Below are positions 9,317-16,857 of a stretch of 64,000 nucleotides of DNA, piece after piece. The DNA comes from Terrimonas sp. (GTDB lineage Bacteria > Bacteroidota > Bacteroidia > Chitinophagales > Chitinophagaceae), in contig WGMO01000008.1 in assembly GCA_016125075.1 (NCBI GenBank), forward strand, positions 62,001 through 126,000, written 5' to 3'. How positions within the stretch are numbered: the stretch's first letter is position 1; the number at the start of each line of letters is the position of its first letter. The notes below the pieces were generated by a model. It was given only the letters and a program-made list of their open reading frames with translations. It made no database searches and had not been told where the DNA came from. The translations under genes were made by a program, and so were the position numbers.

Positions 9317-10360
9317 ATGAAAGAAAGCATGATGAACCGGAAAAAGTTCCTGGCAGCCGCGGCCACTGTATTGTCCCTGCCCGGTATGACATCAAAAGGG
9401 GCCATACCGCGCAACGAGGAAGATGATATACCGGTGATTCCCCATTACCTGCGCAAAGGGGATATCATTGGTATTGCAGCCCCGGCAGGATATATTACAG
9501 CGGAAGAAATTCAGCCTGCCGTGAAAAAAATGGGGGAGTGGGGCTTTCAAATCCGCACCGGTAGTACGATTGGAAAAAGGGATTTCACCTTTGCCGGTAC
9601 CGACCAGGAACGCATAACCGATTTTCAGCAGATGCTGGATGACCCGGGTATCAAAGCCATCATGTGCGCAAGGGGGGGATATGGCGCTGTGCGCATTATC
9701 GATCAGTTGCGCTGGGAAAAATTCAAACAGCACCCCAAATGGATCATCGGGTTTAGCGATGCCACGGTTTTTCATTCCCATATCAACCGGCAGTTGGGTT
9801 TTGCCTCCATCCATTCCAAAATGACCAACAGCTTTCCCGAAGATTGGGATAAGGCCGAACCCGAACAGATCGAAACGGTCTATTCCATTGAAAAGGCCTT
9901 ACGCGGGGAAACCATGCATTATGAACTGACCTCCCATCCCCGCAACAATAATGGTATCGCTGAAGGAGTGCTGGTGGGGGGCAACCTGAAAACACTCGAA
10001 AGCCTGGCCGGCAGCCAATCGGATATCAGGACCCGGGGCAAGATATTGTTCGTGGAAGATACCGGTGAATACCTGTACAGCATCGACCGGATGTTCTGGA
10101 ACCTGAAACGAAGCGGCAAGTTATCGGGGCTCAAAGGCCTGGTGATCGGTGGTTTTAAAATTAAACCCAGCGAAGACCCTGAAGAAGAATTCGGGAAAGA
10201 CCTGTACGAGATCGTATTGGAAAAAGTAAAGGAGTATTCTTATCCGGTTTGTTTTGATTTTCCGGTGGGTCACCAGAAAAACAATTATGCACTCAAATGC
10301 GGGGTACAGCACCGGCTGTCCGTTCTTCAAAAAGGCGTTACCCTCGATGAGATGGCCTGA
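9317..10360 (+). CDS. S66 family LD-carboxypeptidase, exported
   Basis: A 347-residue peptidase of family S66, which cuts the L,D bond of murein tetrapeptides during peptidoglycan recycling. The N terminus (MNRKKFLAAAATVLSLPG) looks like an export signal, so this copy may act in the periplasm. The catalytic serine is in GFSDAT, the glutamate in FVEDTGEYLYSIDRMF and the histidine in FPVGHQKNNYAL. CARGGYG is also conserved. Possible starts are 9317, 9329 and 9332; the first is used. A paralogue without a signal lies at 12131, on the other side of fhs. Confidence 0.9.
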   Translation: MKESMMNRKKFLAAAATVLSLPGMTSKGAIPRNEEDDIPVIPHYLRKGDIIGIAAPAGYITAEEIQPAVKKMGEWGFQIRTGSTIGKRDFTFAGTDQERITDFQQMLDDPGIKAIMCARGGYGAVRIIDQLRWEKFKQHPKWIIGFSDATVFHSHINRQLGFASIHSKMTNSFPEDWDKAEPEQIETVYSIEKALRGETMHYELTSHPRNNNGIAEGVLVGGNLKTLESLAGSQSDIRTRGKILFVEDTGEYLYSIDRMFWNLKRSGKLSGLKGLVIGGFKIKPSEDPEEEFGKDLYEIVLEKVKEYSYPVCFDFPVGHQKNNYALKCGVQHRLSVLQKGVTLDEMA

Positions 10361-10363
10361 TTG

Positions 10364-12004
10364 TCATCCGAGACCTTTGATGGCCCCATTTTCCACATCA
10401 AAAGCAGTGGCAGCAGGGTGGGGCGACAGACCCGGCATCCGCATCATTTCCCCGCAAACGGCCACAATGAATTCAGCACCGGCATTGACCATGAGTTCGT
10501 CAATATTGATGATAAAATCGTCGTAAACATGAATATCATCGGGCGAATCGGTAAAGGAATATTGTGTTTTGGCGATACAGACCGGGAATTGGCCATAACC
10601 GGAAGCAATGATCTTTTTCAGTTGCTGCCGGGCCTTTTTTTCTAAATAGATATCTTTTCCCCCATAGATATTCCTGACCACTTTCCTGATTTTCTCCTCC
10701 ACGGTGTCTTCGGCTGTGTAAGTATATTGCACCGGTCCGGCAGGATCCGTCGTCAGGGCCACGATCTTCTCCGCTGCTTCCACGGAACCCTGGCTGCCGG
10801 CAGAAAAACCATTACTTACGGCAAAGGGCACCTGTTTTTTTTCACACCAGCCGGCGATCAGGTTGACCTCATGATCGGTATCCCGGTCAAAACGGTTCAG
10901 GACTACCATCACTTTCTGCCCAAATGAGCGGAGGATGCCGATATGCCTGTCGAGATTCCTCATCCCCTTGAGGAGGCCGTCGGGGTGGATGTCTTTTATT
11001 TCGGGTACCGGCACTTCTCCATGAAGTTTCAGGGATTGGGTCGTGATCACGATAATGCTTAAGGCGGGAGTCAGCCCGCTGTTCCGGCATTTGATATTGA
11101 AGAATTTTTCTGCACCGAGGTCGCTGCCAAACCCTGCTTCCGTCAATACATATTCCCCCAACGCCAGTGCCGTTTGGGTGGCGATGATGGAATTACAACC
11201 ATGGGCGATATTGGCAAAAGGTCCTCCATGTACAAGCGCCGGGGTTCCTTCCAAGGTTTGAACCAGGTTGGGCATAACCGTATCTTTCATCAGGGCGGTG
11301 ATGGCGCCCCCCACAGAAATATCCTTTGTCGTTAATGGGTTGCCTCCCGCAGTAAAACCCAGCAGGATATTATTGACCCTTCTCTTCAGGTCATCAAGGT
11401 CCTTTGACAGGCAAAGGATAGCCATCAATTCCGATGCAGGGGTAATGTCAAAACCTGTTTCTGTTGGTAGCCCGTTTTTACCACCATGCAAGCCCGTTAT
11501 GATATACCGCAGGGAACGGTCATTCACATCCAGTACTCTTCGCCAATAGGTCTCTTTCAATTCATTGGCGGTGCCCTGTGCGTGAAAATTGTAATTGTCT
11601 AATAGAGCGGCCAGCATATTATTGGCTGCACTGACTGCATGAAAATCGCCTGTAAAGTGCAGGTTGATCTCATCGGCTGGAAAGAGTTGCGATTTACCGG
11701 CACCGGTACCCACCCCTTTCATCCCGAAACAGGGGCCCAGGGAGGGTTCCCGCAAAGCCAATACGGCCTGCTTGCCGATATGGCGAAGTCCATCGGCCAG
11801 GCTGATAGAAGTGGTCGTTTTTCCATTGCCTGCCTTGGTGGGCGTAATAGAAGTGACCAGGATCAGTTTACCCTGTTTACCCGGGTTGTTGCGGAGCGTA
11901 TTGATATCGATCTTGGCTTTGTATTTTCCATAGGTGATGATCTGTTCTTCTGATAGTCCCAGGGAAGCGGCAACAGCTGCAATCGGTTTTGTTTGTGTTG
12001 GCAT
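10364..12004 (-). CDS. fhs: Formate--tetrahydrofolate ligase
   Basis: A 546-residue enzyme that makes 10-formyl-tetrahydrofolate from formate, ATP and tetrahydrofolate for one-carbon metabolism. The ATP-binding segment TSITPTKAGNGKTTTS is near residue 52, and FGMKGVGTGAGKSQ, HGGPFANIAHGCNS and TEAGFGSDLGAEKF are all family signatures. Length is normal (about 550). The gene converges on the upstream S66 gene with only 3 bp between stop codons, so transcripts may overlap. A -7 element lies at 12025-12032. Confidence 0.97.
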   Translation of the reverse strand: MPTQTKPIAAVAASLGLSEEQIITYGKYKAKIDINTLRNNPGKQGKLILVTSITPTKAGNGKTTTSISLADGLRHIGKQAVLALREPSLGPCFGMKGVGTGAGKSQLFPADEINLHFTGDFHAVSAANNMLAALLDNYNFHAQGTANELKETYWRRVLDVNDRSLRYIITGLHGGKNGLPTETGFDITPASELMAILCLSKDLDDLKRRVNNILLGFTAGGNPLTTKDISVGGAITALMKDTVMPNLVQTLEGTPALVHGGPFANIAHGCNSIIATQTALALGEYVLTEAGFGSDLGAEKFFNIKCRNSGLTPALSIIVITTQSLKLHGEVPVPEIKDIHPDGLLKGMRNLDRHIGILRSFGQKVMVVLNRFDRDTDHEVNLIAGWCEKKQVPFAVSNGFSAGSQGSVEAAEKIVALTTDPAGPVQYTYTAEDTVEEKIRKVVRNIYGGKDIYLEKKARQQLKKIIASGYGQFPVCIAKTQYSFTDSPDDIHVYDDFIINIDELMVNAGAEFIVAVCGEMMRMPGLSPHPAATAFDVENGAIKGLG

Positions 12005-12024
12005 ATGTTCGTTTGTAAATAGTG

Positions 12025-12032
12025 CAAATGTA
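12025..12032 (-). promoter_or_regulatory. Putative -7 promoter element of fhs
   Basis: The minus strand reads TACATTTG (TAnnTTTG consensus), 21 bp upstream of the fhs ATG. No TTTG -33 box is found at 19-21 bp, so the call is only moderate. Confidence 0.45.
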
Positions 12033-12130
12033 TTTTGAATAGGAGGATGTCACCTTGATTTTCCTCATTGATAGCCTATGATAACGATCATATTGTTAAC
12101 TTGTGCTGTATAGTATCAAAGCGAAAGGTT

Positions 12131-13042
12131 ATGATCAAATATCCACCATATCTTGAAAAGGGAGATACGATCGGCATCATTTGTCCTGCTGGTTATATGG
12201 ACACGGAGCGGGTAGCGGAATGTATCCGTGTATTGACAGCCGAATGGGGTTTCCAGGTAAAAGTTGGTAAAACAGTTGGCAGTGAATCCCAAAATTATTT
12301 TTCCGGTACGGATGAAGAAAGGCTGGAAGACCTGCAAATGATGCTGGATGACACATCCATAAAAGCTGTTTTGTGCGCCCGCGGGGGGTATGGCATGGGC
12401 CGGATCATTGACAGGATCAGTTTTAAGAAATTCAAAAAGCATCCTAAGTGGATCATCGGATTCAGCGATATCACGGTGCTGCATACGCATATTTATACCA
12501 ACTATTATATTGCTACCCTTCATGCCCCGATGGCAGCCGCATTCAATGACGGGGGGTATATCAACGAGTATGTACAATCGCTAAAATCTGCTTTACAGGG
12601 CGATAAGATCCGTTACCAGTGCGAAGCGCATCCCCTGAATATCAAAGGGGAGGGTATCGGTGAACTGGTGGGGGGGAACCTTGCCCTGCTAACCCACCTG
12701 ATAGGCACTGACAGTGATTTAAAAACCAGGGGGAAAATCCTTTTCATCGAAGATGTGGGTGAATATCTCTATACAATAGACAGGATGTTTTACCAGTTGA
12801 AGCGGAGTAAGAAATTATCCCGGCTGGCCGGTCTGATCATCGGGGGTTTTACCGATTGCAAAGATACGGACAGGCCCTTTGGCCAGTCAGCTTATGATAT
12901 CATTCATGAACATACCAGGGATGCGGACTATCCTGTTTGTTTTGGTTTCCCGGTAAGCCATGAAAAGGAAAATTATGCCCTGAAAGTGGGGGTCGGATAT
13001 AAGCTAAGGGTTACAAAAAATAAGGTTTACCTCGAAGAATAA
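12131..13042 (+). CDS. S66 family LD-carboxypeptidase, cytoplasmic type
   Basis: A 303-residue S66 peptidase, starting at ATG 12131 (MIKYPPYLEKGDTIGI), where alignment with the paralogue begins. It keeps the same three catalytic regions: GFSDIT (Ser), FIEDVGEYLYTIDRMF (Glu) and FPVSHEKENYAL (His). No signal peptide is present, so it is expected to act on muropeptides in the cytoplasm, in contrast to the exported copy at 9317. Long blocks are identical between the two (for example GGYG, HPKWIIGFSD, RGKILF), which indicates paralogy. Confidence 0.9.
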   Translation: MIKYPPYLEKGDTIGIICPAGYMDTERVAECIRVLTAEWGFQVKVGKTVGSESQNYFSGTDEERLEDLQMMLDDTSIKAVLCARGGYGMGRIIDRISFKKFKKHPKWIIGFSDITVLHTHIYTNYYIATLHAPMAAAFNDGGYINEYVQSLKSALQGDKIRYQCEAHPLNIKGEGIGELVGGNLALLTHLIGTDSDLKTRGKILFIEDVGEYLYTIDRMFYQLKRSKKLSRLAGLIIGGFTDCKDTDRPFGQSAYDIIHEHTRDADYPVCFGFPVSHEKENYALKVGVGYKLRVTKNKVYLEE

Positions 13043-13111
13043 TACATTGTCCGCAAAATAACTTAATTAAAGAAAAGGAGGGAGCCGGTACAAGAACGGG
13101 AACCGGAAATT

Positions 13112-13140
13112 AAAAAAAGTGGCACCGGCGGCGGTGTTTT
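13112..13140. terminator. Bidirectional terminator between converging genes
   Basis: The hairpin CACCG-GCGG-CGGTG (13123-13136) is followed by TTTT on the plus strand and, with a 4-nt gap, by T7 on the minus strand. It lies between the converging S66 gene and the xre-like gene, just past each stop codon. Confidence 0.6.
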
Positions 13141-13144
13141 ATCA

Positions 13145-13345
13145 TCAGTCATTCTCCTGCAACTGAAAAACGGCTTCAACGGGTTTATTGAATAGCCTTG
13201 CTATTTTCATAGCCAATACGGCAGAGGGTACATATTTATTGCTTTCCATGGCATTGATCGTTTGCCTTGATACACCGATCTTTTCTGCCAGTTCTGCCTG
13301 TGTAAGGTTATGGATCGCTCTTTCTATTTTAATGGTATTCGTCAT
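13145..13345 (-). CDS. Xre/Cro-CI type small transcriptional regulator
   Basis: A 66-residue protein that is almost entirely one HTH_3 domain (NLTQAELAEKIGVSRQTINAMESNKYVPS, residues 13-41), with the FNKPVEAVF tail usual in this compact family. It is the second gene of a two-gene unit, 9 bp after a membrane-protein gene. Three phased palindromes just upstream of that unit (13805-13862) are good candidates for its binding sites, which would make it autoregulatory. The family is often paired with an integral membrane protein, as here. Confidence 0.88.
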   Translation of the reverse strand: MTNTIKIERAIHNLTQAELAEKIGVSRQTINAMESNKYVPSAVLAMKIARLFNKPVEAVFQLQEND

Positions 13346-13354
13346 AACTCGGGT

Positions 13355-13804
13355 TTATTCAGACAATTGTTTTTTGTATTTGTAAAGCAACCAGTTAAAC
13401 CGAATGATAAAAATGATCAGGATGGTCAGCATATTATAAATCATTACCTGCAAAAATTCGGAACCATAGATCAGCCAGTTCGCCAAAAACAGGAGGGCAT
13501 AATTGATGATGACGGCCCATTGCCAGGATTCCAGCCGGATCTGATGAATAAATTCATCTTCTGTCTTTTCTTTTGAAAAGGCAATCATGAGCAACCCGAT
13601 CATGACACCGCTTAATGCTATTTCGTTGGTGAAATTATTGTCTGTGAAGTCAAACATGTTAAAGTAAGGGATATTCTTACCGGTTTGTAGAAATCCCAAC
13701 TCAAATTCATTGTAAATACTCAATACCCCGATCACGGCAAAAGGTATCAGTAGGCCTATCCCATACCGTTTATAATTATTAGGAAGGAGGAGCTTATTTT
13801 TCAT
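13355..13804 (-). CDS. Four-helix membrane protein paired with Xre regulator
   Basis: A 149-residue protein with about four hydrophobic segments (near residues 14-30, 62-78, 93-112 and 117-135). A charged loop between the second and third contains KEKTEDEFIHQIRLESW. This EDEF/ESW arrangement is seen in small membrane proteins encoded next to compact Xre regulators; no enzymatic motif is visible. It is the first gene of the unit and its start codon directly abuts a palindromic operator. The function is unknown. Confidence 0.7.
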   Translation of the reverse strand: MKNKLLLPNNYKRYGIGLLIPFAVIGVLSIYNEFELGFLQTGKNIPYFNMFDFTDNNFTNEIALSGVMIGLLMIAFSKEKTEDEFIHQIRLESWQWAVIINYALLFLANWLIYGSEFLQVMIYNMLTILIIFIIRFNWLLYKYKKQLSE

Positions 13805-13862
13805 GTAAAATAATTTTTACTAAAAGTAAAGTATATTTTACATAATGACAAATAAAATTTAC
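13805..13862. promoter_or_regulatory. Three phased palindromic operator sites
   Basis: There are three 16-bp sites of the pattern GTAAA-N6-TTTAC: GTAAAATAATTTTTAC (13805-13820), GTAAAGTATATTTTAC (13826-13841) and the degenerate GACAAATAAAATTTAC (13847-13862). Their centres are exactly 21 bp apart, two helical turns. The first touches the start codon of the membrane-protein gene. The Xre-type regulator in the same unit is the likely binder. Confidence 0.6.
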
Positions 13863-13878
13863 AAATATTTGTTAATAC

Positions 13879-14694
13879 TCATTTTAGCAGGGCATTGAGC
13901 TTGCTGATTGTTTCGGGATAATTAAAAAGGTCATTATGGCTTCCCCCTTTGATCGTGATCAGTTCATCACCGGGCTTGAATATTTTTTCGAGCCGGAGTG
14001 AATTCCCGTACGTGACGATGCCGTCATCTGTACCATGAAAAATCGTGACCGGGGCTTTTATTCTTGTTAAAAATGTATGGGTCGGGATTTGATAATGCAA
14101 CATCAGGTAAACCGGGTAAATGGGCAGGTAATGCCGCACAACGGCAGGGAAATCATAGTAGGGTGTTTCGAGTATCACCCGTTTACAATCTTTTTTGGAA
14201 GCCAGGTAGGCGGCGATGCCGGTGCCCATACTTTTCCCATAAAGGATGATCTGATCGGCAGAAAATTTGCTGTTGGCAAACTGGTACACGATTCCGGCCC
14301 ATTTATAGAGGTTTTCTTCCGTGAGTTTTCCCGTACTTTTTCCAAAACCGGGATAGTCGATCATCCAAACCTCATAGCCCTTCCTGGTAAAAAAGGGAGT
14401 ATACTTTTCATACCAGGAAATGTTTTTTTTATTGCCGTGAAAATAGAGCACAAGCCCCCTGGCAACTGTATCGCTTGTTGTAAACTGAACCACATTGAGG
14501 TTGGAACTGGCATTGATGGGGATGTTGACTTCCCGGTGCGGTTCCTGGAAGGCGTAACGATGGCTCTTCTTCAGCGATACGGGATGAAACAAAATATAAT
14601 CCTGGAAAAAATAGAGCGCGATACCCAGCAGAACATATACAGTAACGATGATCTTCGTCCACCGGATCAGCTTCTTCCGCATTTCTTTTTGCAT
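13879..14694 (-). CDS. Alpha/beta hydrolase, membrane-anchored
   Basis: A 271-residue alpha/beta-hydrolase-fold protein (BEM46/ABHD-like). An N-terminal hydrophobic anchor (IIVTVYVLLGIALYFF) is followed by the YFHGNKKN oxyanion region and the nucleophile elbow GKSMGTG (Ser). The FHGTDDGIV segment carries the acid Asp, and GGSHNDL the His. It resembles the protein at 16007 in length and motif order; the two flank a lipoprotein gene on the same strand. The substrate is unknown. A second possible start lies four codons downstream. Confidence 0.85.
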   Translation of the reverse strand: MQKEMRKKLIRWTKIIVTVYVLLGIALYFFQDYILFHPVSLKKSHRYAFQEPHREVNIPINASSNLNVVQFTTSDTVARGLVLYFHGNKKNISWYEKYTPFFTRKGYEVWMIDYPGFGKSTGKLTEENLYKWAGIVYQFANSKFSADQIILYGKSMGTGIAAYLASKKDCKRVILETPYYDFPAVVRHYLPIYPVYLMLHYQIPTHTFLTRIKAPVTIFHGTDDGIVTYGNSLRLEKIFKPGDELITIKGGSHNDLFNYPETISKLNALLK

Positions 14695-14716
14695 ACCTGC
14701 AAAGATGGAAAGAAAA

Positions 14717-14741
14717 AAGGATATGCCGGAAGCATATCCTT
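14717..14741 (-). terminator. Terminator of the lipoprotein gene
   Basis: The stem AAGGATATGC/GCATATCCTT has a 5-nt loop and runs into a T tract on the minus strand. It sits between the lipoprotein stop (14762) and the start of the next gene, so the hydrolase downstream may have its own promoter. Confidence 0.75.
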
Positions 14742-14761
14742 TTCAATAAGGGCGGGCCGAT

Positions 14762-15910
14762 TTAGAAACGGCTATAGAAATTACTCAGCCGGGCGTATAG
14801 GCTGTTTTGGATATCCTGCACAATACAGTTCATCACTTCATTTTCGGAAGGGGGATACTGGGGTCGCTTGCTGACAGAAGCTTTTTCGCTTTCACTCAGC
14901 GCCCTTTCATCCCCGGTGTAGCTGGCAAATTGGGTGGACCAGTTGTAATGCCCGGCAACATTATCACCCCACAGCCATTGACCGTTTCCGTTCCTGATGG
15001 TGACCTGCAGATTACCATCGGCCTGCAAAGACCGGTTGGTGGTTGTGATCTTTGCCTTTACCTTGCCATACACTTTTACTACAGAGTCGGGTTTATAAAC
15101 GATCTCTTTGACCACTACTTCTTTACTGACCTGGCGGGTAGTGGACTGGTCATACAGGCGGCCAAGACGGAAATTGTTAAACTGCAGGTCAATAACCTGA
15201 TCGGGCACAATTTGTTTGCTGCCGGCTTCAAAGCTGCTGTAAAAACGGGTAAAGATATCACCTGTATTATATTGTAAGCTCCGCAAAAGGTTATCTTCAA
15301 AATTTTCGCGTGCATCCCCTGCATAGGCACTGAACCGGAACCCATCCTGGAAATCATTCATGGGGAGTATCACAACATTTACTACGGCATACCCATAGGC
15401 TTCCTCTTTCAGTAAACTGATAGTGCGGTCACCGGGTTTATATAGTAATGCTTTATCAAAATCATAATAGGCTTTCCGGTAAGCCGTCTTATCCCCCCTG
15501 TCCATTTGTGCCAGTCCCCGCTCATAATAGACATCACCTGCTTTTTCTGCATACGTAACCAGGTAGGAAGAATAATCCACAGGCCTTACGATTTCGAATA
15601 CTTCCGGTGAATGATAGATGGCATCATACAGATTCTGCAGCGATAAATATTCATGATAGATCCACTCGTATTTCAGTTCATTGCTGCCAACTGCATAACT
15701 GCTGATCCTGTTTTCATGATCGTTCACAGCATACCGGTAAGCATCCTGAAGTACCCGGATCAAATCCTGGTCACCGGGTTTTTTCTGGAGTTTTTTTGCA
15801 GCCAGCTCAACCGCTTCATCATAATTCCCTTTTTGATAAAGTTTTGACGCAGATTTACAGCCGAATAAAATCAAAGCTGTAAAAATAATGGTGTAGAATT
15901 TTCCTTTCAT
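14762..15910 (-). CDS. Lipoprotein with TPR-like N-terminal region
   Basis: A 382-residue lipoprotein (lipobox ILFGC near residue 18). Residues 22-60 (KLYQKGNYDEAVELAAKKLQKKPGDQDLIRVL) look like one TPR unit, and a second occurs near residues 125-160 (ERGLAQMDRGDKTAYRKAYYDFDKAL). The C-terminal half is beta-rich. I recognise it only as a conserved hypothetical outer-envelope lipoprotein of Chitinophagaceae type. The ATG at 15910 is preferred to a GTG two codons earlier because a good ribosome-binding site precedes it at the right distance. Confidence 0.75.
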   Translation of the reverse strand: MKGKFYTIIFTALILFGCKSASKLYQKGNYDEAVELAAKKLQKKPGDQDLIRVLQDAYRYAVNDHENRISSYAVGSNELKYEWIYHEYLSLQNLYDAIYHSPEVFEIVRPVDYSSYLVTYAEKAGDVYYERGLAQMDRGDKTAYRKAYYDFDKALLYKPGDRTISLLKEEAYGYAVVNVVILPMNDFQDGFRFSAYAGDARENFEDNLLRSLQYNTGDIFTRFYSSFEAGSKQIVPDQVIDLQFNNFRLGRLYDQSTTRQVSKEVVVKEIVYKPDSVVKVYGKVKAKITTTNRSLQADGNLQVTIRNGNGQWLWGDNVAGHYNWSTQFASYTGDERALSESEKASVSKRPQYPPSENEVMNCIVQDIQNSLYARLSNFYSRF

Positions 15911-15915
15911 AAACA

Positions 15916-15920
15916 CCTCC
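15916..15920 (-). promoter_or_regulatory. Strong Shine-Dalgarno, decides the start
   Basis: The minus strand reads GGAGG, 5 nt before the ATG at 15910. A full Shine-Dalgarno is uncommon in Bacteroidota and fixes this start over the nearby GTG, which overlaps it. Confidence 0.6.
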
Positions 15921-16006
15921 CTTTTACAATAGGACGGGTTGCCCTGGAATTAGTTACCTGGCAAGTTGTTGAATTAGTAGATTCTTAACATCTCTGTTAA
16001 TGCCCG

Positions 16007-16795
16007 TTAATATTTCAGGATATCCCTTATAAAGTTGTGGTATTCGTCAAAGGAGGGCAGGTTATTATGACCGCCACCGTGGATGCGAATCAGCGTAATT
16101 TTACCCGGGTTGATCTTTTGCAATCGCTCACTGTGCCGGATCGGGATCAGCCAGTCCCTGGTTCCATGGATGATATAGGTATGACAGGCTACCTTTTTGA
16201 TCCATAGATCGGTTCGGAGATGGTAGCGCAACACCAACCGTACCGGGAGAAAGGGCAGGAAACGCTGCACGACTTTTTTGAAATTATAATAAGGGGCATC
16301 CAGGATAAGATAGCGGGGGTTGTTGTCAGATGCTACTTTACTGGCAAACCCGCTTCCCATGCTCCGGCCATACACGATAATATGGTCTTCGCCATATTTG
16401 TTTTTCAGGTCCTCGTAAACATATTGCATATCATTCAGCATCTGCTTCTCACTGCGCCTGCCCGTGCTTTTTCCAAAACCCCGGTAATCCACCAATACCA
16501 CATCATAATTAAACCGATAAAAATCCTTTGCATACCGGGCCCAGCCCTTGATGCTTCTCGTATTTCCATGAAAATACAGCAACAGGCCCGAAGGCTTTTC
16601 CCTGTAAAAATGAAGGGCATTGATGCTGACACCCGGCGAAATCTCAAAGAAATATTCCTGGAAGGGGATATCGTATTTGAACTGGAAATCCTTTTTCAGT
16701 TTCTCAGGTTTGAAAATGAATTTCTCCTGGAGGAAATAGGCCAGTACAGAGAGCCCGGCAATGATGATCAGAATATACCAGACAAATCCGGGCAT
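16007..16795 (-). CDS. Alpha/beta hydrolase, membrane-anchored (paralogue)
   Basis: A 262-residue alpha/beta-hydrolase with one N-terminal membrane segment (VWYILIIIAGLSVLAYFLQ). It then has LLYFHGNTRS, the nucleophile elbow GRSMGSG, IIHGTRDWLIP (acid) and GGGHNNLPSF (His). It shares order and spacing of motifs with the protein at 13879, including the bulky FIFKPEKLKK segment after the anchor. The two are likely paralogues that became separated by the lipoprotein gene. The substrate is not known. Confidence 0.85.
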   Translation of the reverse strand: MPGFVWYILIIIAGLSVLAYFLQEKFIFKPEKLKKDFQFKYDIPFQEYFFEISPGVSINALHFYREKPSGLLLYFHGNTRSIKGWARYAKDFYRFNYDVVLVDYRGFGKSTGRRSEKQMLNDMQYVYEDLKNKYGEDHIIVYGRSMGSGFASKVASDNNPRYLILDAPYYNFKKVVQRFLPFLPVRLVLRYHLRTDLWIKKVACHTYIIHGTRDWLIPIRHSERLQKINPGKITLIRIHGGGHNNLPSFDEYHNFIRDILKY

Positions 16796-16857
16796 GACAG
16801 GTCAACCGTTTGATGGAGAAATGAAATTAGTAATCTTCCGGCAATTATTTCCTGCGC

